NCBI GenBank assembly: GCA_050633325.1
Contig: JBOEGH010000004.1
Location: 218,139-282,138 of the forward strand
DNA length: 64,000 nt
From: UBA1672 sp050633325
Lineage (GTDB): Bacteria; Pseudomonadota; Alphaproteobacteria; Micavibrionales; Micavibrionaceae
Reading direction: 5' to 3'
How positions within the stretch are numbered: the first letter of the stretch is position 1; each line of letters begins with the position of its first letter. A program made the translations under genes and the position numbers. Below, piece after piece: positions 1 through 9,189 of the stretch. Below the pieces are notes generated by a model that saw only the letters and a program-made list of their open reading frames with translations, had not been told where the DNA came from and searched no databases.

Positions 1-134
1 GATATAAGGTGCAAAACCCTCCACGTCAATAAAAGCCCTGTGGGTAGACCTAATATTAGGTGTTGAAAACAGTAATTTCATTCGTTAGGGTCTCAAACAA
101 TGATACATTTAGAAAATAATTTAAGAGGAATATT
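1..134. other. Leader region upstream of the parvulin gene, no gene seen
   Basis: I see no coding frame worth calling here. The last bases before the ATG at 135 hold a ribosome binding site (AAGAGGAA). A promoter for the downstream gene is likely in this stretch, but no convincing -35/-10 pair stands out. Confidence 0.4.
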
Positions 135-1187
135 ATGATTGATCATAAGAAATCTTGCGACGAGCAGTGTGCTTCGGAACGTGGAAATGCAATAGGCGCT
201 GTGCTGGTTGTTCTTATAATGGCCGCAGTTGGTTTTTTTGCATATACGTCAGGTAAGCTAGATGTATTCATTAAAGGAGGAGAGGTCCAAACAGTAAGTT
301 CAGAAGAGGGCATTGACGAAAACGGTAACCCTGTTTTAGCAGAGATATATGGTGAGCAAATCAAGCGTTTAGACGTGGTTGCGTTGATTAACACTATGCC
401 ACCGCAAATGCAGCAAATTCCATCTGATCAGCTTTTCCAGTTAGCTTTGGAACAAATTATTAATAATAAAATTATTGATGATAATGCGAAGAGTTCTGGC
501 TTGGAAAAAGATCCAGAAGTTGTTGAGCAGTTGGAAAAAGTTAAGACACAGATAATTCGTAATAAGTATCTTGAAGATGTTATTAAATCGAAACTTACTG
601 ACCAACGTTTGTTAGAGCAATATGATAGTTATTTAGCGAACTTCCCAGAAGTGGAAGAAGTAAAAGTTGCTCATATTTTAGTGGAAAGCGAAAAGCTTGC
701 AAAATCATTGATTGCTAAATTAAATAAAGGTGGGTCATTTGCGGATTTAGCCAAAGAAAATTCAACAGATGGTTCTGCGGATGATGGCGGTAACCTTGGT
801 TACTTTGCTAAAACAGATGTTGTTCCAGAATTTGCAGAGGCTGCGTTTGCGTTAAAGCCGGGTACTTACTCTAAAAATCCTGTGAAAACTGACTTTGGTT
901 TCCACATTATTAAGGTTGATGAAAAGCGTGTTCGCCCACCAGCATCACTTGAGGAAGCAAAGCCATATATGAAGCAAGAGCTTCAACGCTCTATCTTGGA
1001 TGAAACTTTAAAATCTCTGAGACAAGAGGTGGAGATTAAGCGCTTTGATATGAATGGTAATCCAATTGTTCAGGCTGAAGATACACCTGAAGAAGTTGTG
1101 GCAGTTGAAGGCGAAGCTGATGCTGAATCTGAAGTATCTGAAAATCCAGAAGTTGATAGTAAGCCTGCTGAAGGTGCTGTTGAGTAA
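135..1187 (+). CDS. Membrane-anchored parvulin-type peptidyl-prolyl isomerase (PpiC/SurA/PrsA family)
   Basis: The product is a 350-residue envelope foldase that should isomerise prolyl bonds of exported proteins. Residues about 20-42 form one membrane anchor, so the rest should lie in the periplasm. A SurA_N-like helical part covers about 65-165. The parvulin domain covers about 172-265, with the typical VAHILVES start, the GSFADLAKENSTD motif, GGNLGYF, and FGFHIIKVDE at the end. The C-terminus (about 310-350) is acidic and low-complexity. The start is supported by AAGAGGAA just upstream. The gene is monocistronic and closed by a hairpin terminator at 1216-1248. The family is clear; the individual substrate is not. 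Confidence 0.85.
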   Translation: MIDHKKSCDEQCASERGNAIGAVLVVLIMAAVGFFAYTSGKLDVFIKGGEVQTVSSEEGIDENGNPVLAEIYGEQIKRLDVVALINTMPPQMQQIPSDQLFQLALEQIINNKIIDDNAKSSGLEKDPEVVEQLEKVKTQIIRNKYLEDVIKSKLTDQRLLEQYDSYLANFPEVEEVKVAHILVESEKLAKSLIAKLNKGGSFADLAKENSTDGSADDGGNLGYFAKTDVVPEFAEAAFALKPGTYSKNPVKTDFGFHIIKVDEKRVRPPASLEEAKPYMKQELQRSILDETLKSLRQEVEIKRFDMNGNPIVQAEDTPEEVVAVEGEADAESEVSENPEVDSKPAEGAVE

Positions 1188-1215
1188 ATTAGTGTGCTAA
1201 ACTAATATTTTAAAT

Positions 1216-1248
1216 AAAGCCGTGATGTTTAGTTTCGCGGCTTTTTTT
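1216..1248 (+). terminator. Rho-independent terminator after the parvulin gene
   Basis: The stem AGCCGTGA (1218-1225) pairs with TCGCGGCT (1235-1242) over 8 bp with one G-U pair. A T-rich tail follows. It lies 30 nt after the stop codon. Confidence 0.85.
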
Positions 1249-1277
1249 GTTTAGTAACTTGGAAAGAGTAAGAGAAA

Positions 1278-1745
1278 ATGGCGGAAAGAAAGATGAATTG
1301 TGCACAGGCGCTAAAACTGCCTAAGCCAGACAAGCCTTCTGGTTTACCTATTGTTTTGGTGGCTGCTGTTGCTTTGGTGGACAAACAAGGCCGAGTTTTA
1401 TTGGCACAAAGACCAGAGGGAAAATCCATGGCTGGCTTGTGGGAATTTCCCGGTGGTAAGGTGCAAAAAGGGGAAAACCCAGAATACGCATTGATGCGTG
1501 AATTAGAAGAAGAGCTGGGTATTGAGACCCGTGAGTGTTGTTTCTCTCCTATAGGTTTTGCGTCGCATGGATATGATGATTTTCACCTTTTGATGCCGCT
1601 ATTTGTTTGTCGTGTGTGGAGGGGGGATATTAAAGCATTGGAAGGGCAGCAAGGATTTGCATGGGTTTTGCCACAGGATATGTATGATTACCCAATGCCA
1701 GAGGCAGATATACCACTTATTTACCAATTAAGAGATCATTTATAG
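1278..1745 (+). CDS. mutT: MutT-like (d)NTP pyrophosphohydrolase, Nudix family
   Basis: This 155-residue protein carries a full Nudix box at about residues 57-80: GGKV, then E seven residues on, then RELEEELGI. Those residues bind the metal and cleave the pyrophosphate. The N-terminal strand reads VLVAAVALVDKQGRVLLAQR, as in MutT enzymes that remove 8-oxo-dGTP. In many Alphaproteobacteria mutT sits near argJ and secA; here it follows the parvulin gene after a terminator and precedes a methyltransferase by 15 nt. A general Nudix hydrolase with a different substrate cannot be excluded. Confidence 0.85.
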   Translation: MAERKMNCAQALKLPKPDKPSGLPIVLVAAVALVDKQGRVLLAQRPEGKSMAGLWEFPGGKVQKGENPEYALMRELEEELGIETRECCFSPIGFASHGYDDFHLLMPLFVCRVWRGDIKALEGQQGFAWVLPQDMYDYPMPEADIPLIYQLRDHL

Positions 1746-1760
1746 TATAAAGATAAAGCT

Positions 1761-2522
1761 ATGTACTTTTCTGTGTCAGAGATGAGGGATTTTTATGCAA
1801 GCGATATCGGCGTTATCGTTCATGGTATCTTGCAATCTCATATCAATGATTTTTGGCCTGATATGCATGGACTTCGCGTTTTGGGTTGTGGTTACTCTGG
1901 ACCTTATCTAGATGATTTGAGAAACAGGTCCGAGCGTTGCATAGCCATGAGCACTCCTAGATTAGGTCCTGTCGAAACGTGTGCAAAACAAAAGAATATT
2001 TCATTTACTTCCAGTGAGTTTAGAATTCCACTGGAAAACAGCTCTGTCGACAGGATACTCCTTATACATCATTTAGAGCATTGCGATCATTTGCGTGAGT
2101 CTTTGCAGGAAACTTGGCGTATATTAAAACCTAATGGTCGTATTATGGTGATTGTTCCTAATAGGATGGGGGTTTGGGCGCGTGCTGATTGGTCTCCGTT
2201 TGGGCATGGTCACCCGTTTACTTCCTCTCAATTATGTTCCTATCTTCGTGATAATAAATTTGTTCAAGAAAGGCACAAATCTGCCCTGTTTGTACCGCCG
2301 ATGCCTGATTCCCCTATAATGATGAAGTCTTCTAACCTTATAGAACGTATGGCAGGCAATATATTACCGTTCGTTGCAGGGGTTCATATAGTAGAGGCAA
2401 GCAAGCAAATATATGCAAGCATTGATAATTCCGGCACCGGCTCTGCCGTATTGGCAAAAACAAAGGCATTATTGAAGGGTAATGGTTCAACCGTTGCGCA
2501 GAATTTATCTGCGAAGAAATGA
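1761..2522 (+). CDS. Class I SAM-dependent methyltransferase
   Basis: The protein has 253 residues with a Rossmann-type methyltransferase core. A glycine motif (VLGCGYSGPYL) lies near residues 40-50, and a type-11 methyltransferase segment (HLEHCDHLRESLQETWRILKPNGRIMVIVPN) covers about 107-137. It lies 15 nt after mutT on the same strand, so the two are probably co-transcribed. The substrate cannot be told from sequence. The convergent neighbour on the other strand begins 4 nt after its stop. Confidence 0.75.
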   Translation: MYFSVSEMRDFYASDIGVIVHGILQSHINDFWPDMHGLRVLGCGYSGPYLDDLRNRSERCIAMSTPRLGPVETCAKQKNISFTSSEFRIPLENSSVDRILLIHHLEHCDHLRESLQETWRILKPNGRIMVIVPNRMGVWARADWSPFGHGHPFTSSQLCSYLRDNKFVQERHKSALFVPPMPDSPIMMKSSNLIERMAGNILPFVAGVHIVEASKQIYASIDNSGTGSAVLAKTKALLKGNGSTVAQNLSAKK

Positions 2523-2526
2523 TAAA

Positions 2527-3585
2527 TTATTTTTTAATTCCTAACGGATCATCTGGATCTGTTCCATCCATAAATTGCTTTTTACGGTCTTGGTTTGTTG
2601 TTTGATAAACAAGGCCTATCCAACTGGCAAGTATGCTGCGCGCGCTGTCTGTCCATGTGTTCTCCATAATATGACATAGATCATTGTTTAACGTGACAAG
2701 GTTTTCGTTAGTTGCATTTTCAAAGTCGTATATATTCAGTTTTTCAATGGCTTCGTCGTTAAAGTAGTTCTCAGGTAAAGGAGGTAAGTTTTCGCGTTTG
2801 CCGGAGTGAAAGAGCATGATTTCGCGCTGATATTCTTTTAACAGGCTTATTGCATCATATTCAGGGTGTCCTTGCATACATACCAACCTGAATCCGTCGG
2901 AGCTAACAGCTATATGGGTTCCGGCGTCTTCTGACGATATCAATGTGCTCATTCCTGCTCTTTTAAATTGCTCAGATGTTATGGCATTGTGCCTAGAATG
3001 AGGTACATCAAAGACAGTATTCATATTTCGAACAAGTGGATGGTGTCTATCAACGACCTTATGCTTGTATACTCCCCATAATTTTCCATCAGGCAATGAT
3101 GACCTTTTTTCATTATAACGCAGCTGCATTATGGCATGTGTAGCAAGACAAGAGCACAGTGTTGATACTACGTTATCATGTGCCCAAGATATGACGTCAT
3201 TCAAGGGGTTCCAAAATGGCTCATCTTCCAAATTTTCGCCGGAAACATTCGCTCCGGTTATTATTAGTGCGTCAAGACCGTTTTCTTTGATTTGCTCAAA
3301 GGTCTCGTAATGGTTGTTTATGTATTCTGTGGCTTTGTCACTGCGTACCAATTCAGGAAGAGTGAAGGGGTGGATATATAGTTGAGCAATTTGATTACTT
3401 TCCCCGACCAAGCGAAAGAATTGACGCTCGGTTGCGGTTAGTGCTGCATCAGGCATCATATTTAATAAACCTACATGCATTTCTCTTATATCCTGCTGTT
3501 GCGCGCGCTTTGGTGGTAGTATTGTGCGGCCCTCATCTGCAAGGCGTTTAAATGTCGGTAAATCTTTATAGGCAACAAGAGGCAT
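2527..3585 (-). CDS. metA: Homoserine O-succinyl/acetyltransferase (MetA type)
   Basis: The enzyme acylates homoserine as the first committed step of methionine synthesis. The 352-residue protein has the MetA layout: LLNMMPDAALTATERQF near residue 41, a nucleophile cysteine in CSCLATHA (C146), a LWGVYKHK segment, VPHSRHN near 194, and the His-Glu pair in GHPEYD (H240, E242). A longer frame extends upstream to 3756, but it would overlap the divergent chorismate mutase gene and adds an unrelated leader, so I start at the ATG at 3585. Whether succinyl- or acetyl-CoA is used cannot be read from the sequence. I saw no SAM riboswitch in the 77-nt upstream gap. Confidence 0.88.
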   Translation of the reverse strand: MPLVAYKDLPTFKRLADEGRTILPPKRAQQQDIREMHVGLLNMMPDAALTATERQFFRLVGESNQIAQLYIHPFTLPELVRSDKATEYINNHYETFEQIKENGLDALIITGANVSGENLEDEPFWNPLNDVISWAHDNVVSTLCSCLATHAIMQLRYNEKRSSLPDGKLWGVYKHKVVDRHHPLVRNMNTVFDVPHSRHNAITSEQFKRAGMSTLISSEDAGTHIAVSSDGFRLVCMQGHPEYDAISLLKEYQREIMLFHSGKRENLPPLPENYFNDEAIEKLNIYDFENATNENLVTLNNDLCHIMENTWTDSARSILASWIGLVYQTTNQDRKKQFMDGTDPDDPLGIKK

Positions 3586-3662
3586 TGATGTGTAAGTTCC
3601 ATTTGATTTATATATATGCAGTATGCAATAACTCTTGTTTAAAGTGAGATAAAAAGAGCACG

Positions 3663-4505
3663 ATGTCAAAAAAATTAAGTGAAATACGCGTTGAAATAGA
3701 CTCAATCGATAATCAGGTACATGATTTATTGATGCGTCGTGCCGATTTAGTTTCATCTGTTGCTATGGCAAAGAAAAAAGAGGGACTGCAAATAGTTCAC
3801 CCCGCGCGTGAGGCAAAGCTGATGCGCAGGTTGCTGTCTCGTCACAGAGAGCCATTACCTCGTGCAACTGTTGTTCGCATTTGGCGTGAATTGATTAGCT
3901 CAGTATCGCTATTACAAACAGGGTTGAGTGTGGTTGTTTCTTCTGATGGTGATGGGCGGTGTGCTTACTGGGATGTTGCCAAGAACTATTTCGGTAGCGC
4001 GATTCCAATGAAAAAGGTGAATGGTGAGGCCAATACTATTGATGAGGTCAGAAGCGGAGATGCTTACTTTGCTGTGCTTTCATGGCCTGATTTAGAGGAT
4101 AGTTCACCATGGTGGGGTACTTTTATAGAGCAAGAGGAAAGTGATGATTCTCTGTCGATTATATGCGCATTACCCTATGGTAAGAGCGGTGATTTAGGTG
4201 ATGAAATTGATAATCGTGCAGTAATTATATCAAAGATTGATTTTATGCCCTCTGATAATGATGTGAGTTTTGTCGGGTGTAAGATTAACACCCAGATAAG
4301 TCGTGATCGTATTAAAGATATTGCAAAGGATGCCGGATTTTCCGTTTTAAACTTATTCAGTGGAAATGGCAGTTACTTAGTGGAAGTAGAAGGTTTTCAT
4401 GATGAAAACTCTGAAGAGATTAGTAATCTACGCAATGCTTTTGGCGATGAATGTTTATATTGCAAGGCCGTCGGCGGATATCCGGTAATTCCGGATATTT
4501 CCTGA
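3663..4505 (+). CDS. Chorismate mutase (AroQ type) with a C-terminal extension
   Basis: Residues 1-85 form an AroQ-type all-helical chorismate mutase: R9, the IDSIDNQVHDLLMRRADL helix, K38/K39, and a final helix with R72 and E76 (RIWRELISS). This converts chorismate to prephenate. The remaining 190 residues resemble the C-terminal half of alphaproteobacterial chorismate mutases of this length. I cannot recognise an enzyme domain there with confidence; a degenerate prephenate dehydratase or ACT-like fold is possible. The gene precedes tyrA by 43 nt, consistent with a tyrosine/phenylalanine operon. hisC, often between these two, is absent here. Confidence 0.82.
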   Translation: MSKKLSEIRVEIDSIDNQVHDLLMRRADLVSSVAMAKKKEGLQIVHPAREAKLMRRLLSRHREPLPRATVVRIWRELISSVSLLQTGLSVVVSSDGDGRCAYWDVAKNYFGSAIPMKKVNGEANTIDEVRSGDAYFAVLSWPDLEDSSPWWGTFIEQEESDDSLSIICALPYGKSGDLGDEIDNRAVIISKIDFMPSDNDVSFVGCKINTQISRDRIKDIAKDAGFSVLNLFSGNGSYLVEVEGFHDENSEEISNLRNAFGDECLYCKAVGGYPVIPDIS

Positions 4506-4548
4506 AACCCAGAAAACGCATTATAAACATTAATTGAGAGAATTTAAT

Positions 4549-5421
4549 ATGATTGATAAAATTACAATTATTGGCATGGGCTTAATTGGATCATCCATCG
4601 CCAGAAATATACAACAAAATAAACTTGCAAATACTTTGGTCGCCGCAGACAGAAGTGAAGCGGTGTGTGAAAAAGTAGCTGAGCTTGGAATAGCCGATAT
4701 CGTAACTGATGACCTTGTTCGCGGGGTTGAAGATTCAGATATGGTTATTCTTTGTGTTCCTGTTGGCGCCATGTCACCTGTCGTGGAATTGATTGCACCG
4801 TATTTAAAGGATGGTGCAATCCTAACCGATACTGGTTCTGTTAAGGAGTCGGTAATTAACTCTATAAAGCCGTTTTGCCGTTCTGATATAGAGATAGTGC
4901 CAGCACACCCGATTGCGGGTACTGAATTTTCTGGCCCCGAGGCAGGATTTGCAGAGTTATTTGATCAACGCTGGTGTATATTGACACCGTTGCCTGAGAC
5001 TAGCATCAAGGCAGTGGAAAAAGTAACCAAATTGTGGGAGGGATGCGGATCTATCGTAGAGATTATGGACGCAAAACATCATGATCTTGTTTTGGGTGTA
5101 ACATCGCATTTACCACATCTAATCGCATACACAATTGTTGGTACTGCAAATGATTTGGAAGACGATATAAAATCTGAGGTGATTAAGTATTCTGCCAGTG
5201 GCTTTAGAGACTTTACCCGTATAGCTGCGTCTGATCCAACTATGTGGCGTGATGTTTTTTTGAATAATAAAGAATCTGTTTTGGAAATTCTACAAAGATT
5301 CACAGAGGACCTTACGTCGTTACAGCGTGCTATCCGCAAAGGAGACGGAGATTACCTTTATAAAAGCTTTGATGATACGCGTGCTATCCGCAAGGAAATA
5401 ATAGATCAAGGCCAGGGCTGA
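4549..5421 (+). CDS. tyrA: Prephenate/arogenate dehydrogenase
   Basis: The protein has 290 residues. An N-terminal NAD(P)-binding Rossmann fold starts IGMGLIGSSIA, with the acidic end AADRS about 25 residues later. The prephenate dehydrogenase signature HPIAGTEFSGPEAG lies near residues 120-133, followed by a helical dimerisation domain containing SHLPHLIAY and the FRDFTRIAASDPTMWRDV segment. It oxidatively decarboxylates prephenate or arogenate on the way to tyrosine. I use the ATG at 4549 because GAGAG lies a proper distance upstream and the Rossmann fold begins right after. It follows chorismate mutase on the same strand. Confidence 0.9.
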   Translation: MIDKITIIGMGLIGSSIARNIQQNKLANTLVAADRSEAVCEKVAELGIADIVTDDLVRGVEDSDMVILCVPVGAMSPVVELIAPYLKDGAILTDTGSVKESVINSIKPFCRSDIEIVPAHPIAGTEFSGPEAGFAELFDQRWCILTPLPETSIKAVEKVTKLWEGCGSIVEIMDAKHHDLVLGVTSHLPHLIAYTIVGTANDLEDDIKSEVIKYSASGFRDFTRIAASDPTMWRDVFLNNKESVLEILQRFTEDLTSLQRAIRKGDGDYLYKSFDDTRAIRKEIIDQGQG

Positions 5422-5472
5422 CACTTTATGTGTGAATTTGTGTTGTGTGTTTAACTTAGTTTTGAGTGATTA

Positions 5473-6186
5473 ATGTTTTTATCATTTATTGATTTACTTG
5501 TTGTTTCATGGTTTTTCTTTCTTTGGATTGGTTACTCTATATTTTCCAGAAAGAAGGATAAAAAGGGTGAAACCCTCGCGATACAGCTATATAGATATCG
5601 TAAAGAGTGGGCAAAGAATGTTGTTAGATCAAAGACGACAAGAATACATGATGCGGCAATTCTTCAAAGTTTAAGTGGTATGGCAAACTTTCTTGCTACT
5701 ACTTGTATTTTTACTATTGCAGGTTTGATTGCGGTTGCTTCGAAGGTAAATGTGATCAGTGAGGTGTTGGAAAATTACCCGATTGTTTATCCAACCTCTT
5801 CAGGTGAAATAATGCTTAAAATATTGTTTTTGTGTTTGATTTTTATGGCGGCATTTTTCCGTCTTACATGGGCAATTAGGCAGTTTTCTATATGCGCGAT
5901 CATGCTGGGGGCTGCTCCTTTTGCTAATTCTGATGATTTAGACGAAAATCAAAAAGCGTATGCGAAGCAGATGGCAAAAATTAATGATATAGCAGGACAT
6001 GATTTTAACTATGGTTTGCGTTCTTTCTATTATGGTTTTGCAGTGTTGTTTTGGTTTGTTCACCCGTTGGCCTTTGCATTTGCAAGCCTAGTCGTAACAT
6101 TGGAACTATACCATCAAGATTTTAGGTCTAATGTATCTTCATTTTTGGTTAGAGGACTGTTCTGGGATAATAAGAAGAATAATTAA
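5473..6186 (+). CDS. DUF599 family integral membrane protein
   Basis: This 237-residue protein has about four membrane segments (roughly 4-24, 73-95, 113-133, 184-214) and the family-typical segment YRKEWAKNVV followed by RIHDAAILQSLSGMANF. The family is of unknown function and widespread in Proteobacteria. It lies 51 nt after tyrA. Its stop codon overlaps the stop of the convergent acyltransferase gene by 4 bp. Confidence 0.75.
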   Translation: MFLSFIDLLVVSWFFFLWIGYSIFSRKKDKKGETLAIQLYRYRKEWAKNVVRSKTTRIHDAAILQSLSGMANFLATTCIFTIAGLIAVASKVNVISEVLENYPIVYPTSSGEIMLKILFLCLIFMAAFFRLTWAIRQFSICAIMLGAAPFANSDDLDENQKAYAKQMAKINDIAGHDFNYGLRSFYYGFAVLFWFVHPLAFAFASLVVTLELYHQDFRSNVSSFLVRGLFWDNKKNN

Positions 6187-7619
6187 TCTTGTTCTGGTAG
6201 TTCCATTATTTTTAATGGGCCAAGATATATTTTGTTTTTATCACTCGTTAGTGTGGTTTCAACCAACCCATCTTTTTCCAATGCCGTTAAAGCAACACCA
6301 ACAAACATGGCCGCTTTTGCTTTTACTATTTTCCTGACTATAAGCTCGGTTAGGAATGGTTGATAGTTCTCAATACCCAATGATAGGTTTATTACAGGAT
6401 GTGGTGATTCTCCTGAATCTATAGTGCCTGAAACATACCCTTTTGTTTTTCCTGCGCTAAGGGTCGCATGCATAATGGTTAAAACTTTATCTTTCTTCGA
6501 TATTTGAGCATCTAAAGAGTTAAATGAAAGTGGTCTTGGCCATTTAGGTGAATGTATATGGATCGCACCGACCTGTATGTCTATAGGCATACCTATAAGT
6601 GGCCAGCCCTGTGCGTTTATAAAGTCTATTTGTATTTGTTCTTTTGATACGGTTTTTATTGTTTGTTTACCTACAGAAAGTTTTATTTTTCCCGGAAATC
6701 CTTTGACTATTGGTGGATTGAAGCTGTGCTCAGTGATAGACGGGTCTGATGATAATTCTGATAAAGAGTCTGTAATAGACTTCTTAGTGAAATGAGCAGC
6801 AGTGAACCAGAATGCGGTGTAAATTAAGCATAATGTTACAGATATTGTGATTAATGTTTTTGTTAATGTGGAAGATGTTGGAATGGTTCTTATCCCTTCT
6901 TTTACCAAATCATTTGATTTGTTTTCTATAGTTGTTTCTATTTGTTTTAATGTATCTGATGCATTATCTGATACTTTTATTGCTGGCATAAATTCGAATA
7001 TTACTTTGCCTGGCTTTTTACACCATTTTTGTCTTGGTTGAAATAACCCTGTATTCAAAGCCATAGGAATAATAGGGAGTTTAGTCGCTTGTTCTATTCT
7101 GATTATTCCTATTTTATATGGTTTGTCTTTGGCTGTCGTTTCGGTAGTAACTCTAGTTCCTTGAGGGAATATAACGATAGGACGGTTTTGTTCCGCAACG
7201 TGTTTTGCCCCGTCTTGAATTGATTTTATAGCTGACTTTGGGCTGGATCTGTCTATTGCTATTACATCGCTTTTCTTTAAATACCATCCCCATAGAGGTA
7301 TTTTAAACAACTCTTTTTTCAAAACAATTGCAGGGTCATTAAACAATATATGTAGTTTTAAGGTTTCATAGGCAGATTGATGTTTCGCAGCAATTATATA
7401 CGCACCGTTATTCGGAAGGTTTTCTTTTCCTCTAACTTCATATGTTAGGCCCAGAATATATTTTTCTAAGAATGCGGTTGTGTAACAAAACCCCATAACC
7501 ACGCCTAAGAATACGCGCCTTGGCAAGAATAGCGTTGGTAGTAAAACAACGCAGCTTATCCCAGTTAGTATATAGAATGAAATGTTAAACACGGTAGAGC
7601 GTATGAAAAATCTAGGCAT
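6183..7619 (-). CDS. Fusion protein: 1-acylglycerol-3-phosphate acyltransferase (PlsC) + DUF2125
   Basis: Residues about 1-245 are a PlsC-type acyltransferase that should make phosphatidic acid at the inner membrane. There is an N-terminal membrane segment, a KHQSAYET block (HX4E where the family normally has HX4D), and FPQGTR (normally FPEGTR). A second membrane segment at about 255-275 leads into a roughly 200-residue extracytoplasmic-looking part. Its pattern (GFPGKIKLSVG, PLSFNSLDAQISKKDKVLTI) fits DUF2125. These are usually separate neighbouring genes in Alphaproteobacteria; here they form one 478-residue frame. It follows ydcF by 8 nt in the ftsE-ftsX-ydcF run. Confidence 0.8.
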   Translation of the reverse strand: MPRFFIRSTVFNISFYILTGISCVVLLPTLFLPRRVFLGVVMGFCYTTAFLEKYILGLTYEVRGKENLPNNGAYIIAAKHQSAYETLKLHILFNDPAIVLKKELFKIPLWGWYLKKSDVIAIDRSSPKSAIKSIQDGAKHVAEQNRPIVIFPQGTRVTTETTAKDKPYKIGIIRIEQATKLPIIPMALNTGLFQPRQKWCKKPGKVIFEFMPAIKVSDNASDTLKQIETTIENKSNDLVKEGIRTIPTSSTLTKTLITISVTLCLIYTAFWFTAAHFTKKSITDSLSELSSDPSITEHSFNPPIVKGFPGKIKLSVGKQTIKTVSKEQIQIDFINAQGWPLIGMPIDIQVGAIHIHSPKWPRPLSFNSLDAQISKKDKVLTIMHATLSAGKTKGYVSGTIDSGESPHPVINLSLGIENYQPFLTELIVRKIVKAKAAMFVGVALTALEKDGLVETTLTSDKNKIYLGPLKIMELPEQD

Positions 7620-7627
7620 TGTTATGT

Positions 7628-8182
7628 TTAACCTTTGTTACTTATTGTCAGAATAGTAATACGAAACAGTGTTTTATTGTATTCGCTAAACGTTATTTTC
7701 CAGAACTTTTTGCTGAAAAACTGGTTATCATTTTCTTTAACAGGGTGTGGAATTATTTCTATGTTAGGGATTGTATTGTTAAATTCCATAAATGCTCGCT
7801 TCATATGGTAGGCGGAGGTAACTAATCTAATGGATTTAATATCTTCTTGTTTGATCCATTCCTTTGTTTCCAGAGCATTCTCTATAGTTGTTCTTGCCTT
7901 ATGGCCAAGTGTTATGCAGCAATCATTAACGTCTGTAATGTCACTTTTCTTAACATCTTTATGAACTCCGGTAATGAATAAGTTTATAGATAGCCCATTT
8001 GAAAATAGTGATAATCCGGTTTTTATACGGCTATGACCACCAGTTAAAACAACGATAGCATCAGTTTTCGTATGTGGCTTTGCTATTGGCTGATATTTTA
8101 AATGGACGATGAACGACGCATATCCACCCAGCCAAAGAGTGATGGTAATAAGTAATGTGTATTTTATGAATTTGTTAAACAT
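7628..8182 (-). CDS. YdcF/ElyC family (DUF218) membrane-anchored protein
   Basis: From the ATG at 8182 the product has 184 residues. There is one N-terminal membrane anchor (about 6-26), then the DUF218 core: DAIVVLTGGHSRIKTGL near 45-60, the acidic-loop region, RTTIENALETKEW, and VTSAYHMKRA near 130-140. Relatives act in envelope or peptidoglycan-precursor physiology, with no agreed reaction. A longer frame to 8278 exists, but it overlaps ftsX by 85 nt and lacks a membrane-anchor start, so I prefer the shorter one, 11 nt after the ftsX stop. Confidence 0.8.
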   Translation of the reverse strand: MFNKFIKYTLLITITLWLGGYASFIVHLKYQPIAKPHTKTDAIVVLTGGHSRIKTGLSLFSNGLSINLFITGVHKDVKKSDITDVNDCCITLGHKARTTIENALETKEWIKQEDIKSIRLVTSAYHMKRAFMEFNNTIPNIEIIPHPVKENDNQFFSKKFWKITFSEYNKTLFRITILTISNKG

Positions 8183-8193
8183 AGTTGTATCTT

Positions 8194-9189
8194 TTACGGT
8201 ATTTTCGACAAATTTCGCAAGACTGTAAATCGTGATGCAATAGTTGCAATAATTGAAGCCATGATTGGGATAGAGCATAAAGCTAATATTCCTATTATGC
8301 TTATTTCTATCGCAGGAATAAGTGTAGTATCAGAATGGCGAGATGATACAATGATCACTATTGTTGTAAGAAATCCTATTACAGTTCCTATTACACCACC
8401 TTTTAGTGAAAGAACCATGGCATGGCGTTGGAATTGTCTTGCAATATAGTGATCAGTAGCGCCAATAGCGTGCAGCAATAATATTTCTTTTTTGTGTATT
8501 GCCAGTCTTGTTCTTACCCCTGCGGTAATTGCTATGACTGTTACCCCGACAATTGTTAGGGTAATAAAAATAGATAATAATTTTAGTGTTTTTGCGAAGT
8601 TTATTAAATCAGAGAGCCATTCATGGTGCGTTTCAATATATGCATATTTTGATATTTTTTTGATATCACTTCTAAGCGTGTTTAAGCTTTTTGCGTCTGC
8701 GCGGTGCAGCTCTATTGCTATTAAGCCGGGAAGAGGGATGTCGTTTAAAGTCAGGTTATCTCCTATCCACGGAGATATCAGCTCTTGTATCTCAGAATTT
8801 GTTAAAACGGACATAGATTTTATAAGTGGGTTTCCTTTTAAGGATTTTGAAATTTTCTGTGTTTCTTTTCTTACAGTATTATTAGATAGAAGATGCCCTT
8901 CCTTTGTCTCTACTGCTATTTCAATTGTTAGCTTGTTTTCCAATCCCGATGACCATCTATGTGTCATATTATTTAATGCGAATGTACCACTGCACGCCAA
9001 CACACTTAGAAAGCTCATTAATGCAATAAGAAGCATTAGGAATCTAGAGTCTTCGCTTTTATCTAGTGGTAGATCATGATCACGAAACCCTAAACTCTCT
9101 CGCGATTTTAAAATTAATGGAGAATGTTTAAGAGAGCTAACTAAGCTTTTAGTGCTCTGTTTCAAGTTGTTTGTTATTTTAGAAAACAT
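8194..9189 (-). CDS. ftsX: Cell division ABC transporter permease FtsX
   Basis: FtsX is the membrane half of the FtsEX complex, which controls septal peptidoglycan hydrolases during division. The 331-residue protein has the FtsX plan: a cytoplasmic N-terminus of about 48 residues, TM1 (about 49-70), a periplasmic domain of about 140 residues, then three membrane segments near 213-235, 262-282 and 295-320. The EILLLHAIGATDHYIARQF segment is typical of the coupling region that contacts FtsE. The start overlaps the end of ftsE by 11 nt, so translation is probably coupled. Confidence 0.9.
   Translation of the reverse strand: MFSKITNNLKQSTKSLVSSLKHSPLILKSRESLGFRDHDLPLDKSEDSRFLMLLIALMSFLSVLACSGTFALNNMTHRWSSGLENKLTIEIAVETKEGHLLSNNTVRKETQKISKSLKGNPLIKSMSVLTNSEIQELISPWIGDNLTLNDIPLPGLIAIELHRADAKSLNTLRSDIKKISKYAYIETHHEWLSDLINFAKTLKLLSIFITLTIVGVTVIAITAGVRTRLAIHKKEILLLHAIGATDHYIARQFQRHAMVLSLKGGVIGTVIGFLTTIVIIVSSRHSDTTLIPAIEISIIGILALCSIPIMASIIATIASRFTVLRNLSKIP

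Noticed and set aside
3586..3662. SAM riboswitch upstream of metA
   Set aside because: The 77-nt gap lacks the conserved SAM-II or SAM-I core segments and has no strong paired helices.
3586..3756. Extended N-terminus of the MetA frame
   Set aside because: It would overlap the divergent chorismate mutase gene, and its sequence does not belong to the MetA family, whose N-terminus fits the ATG at 3585.
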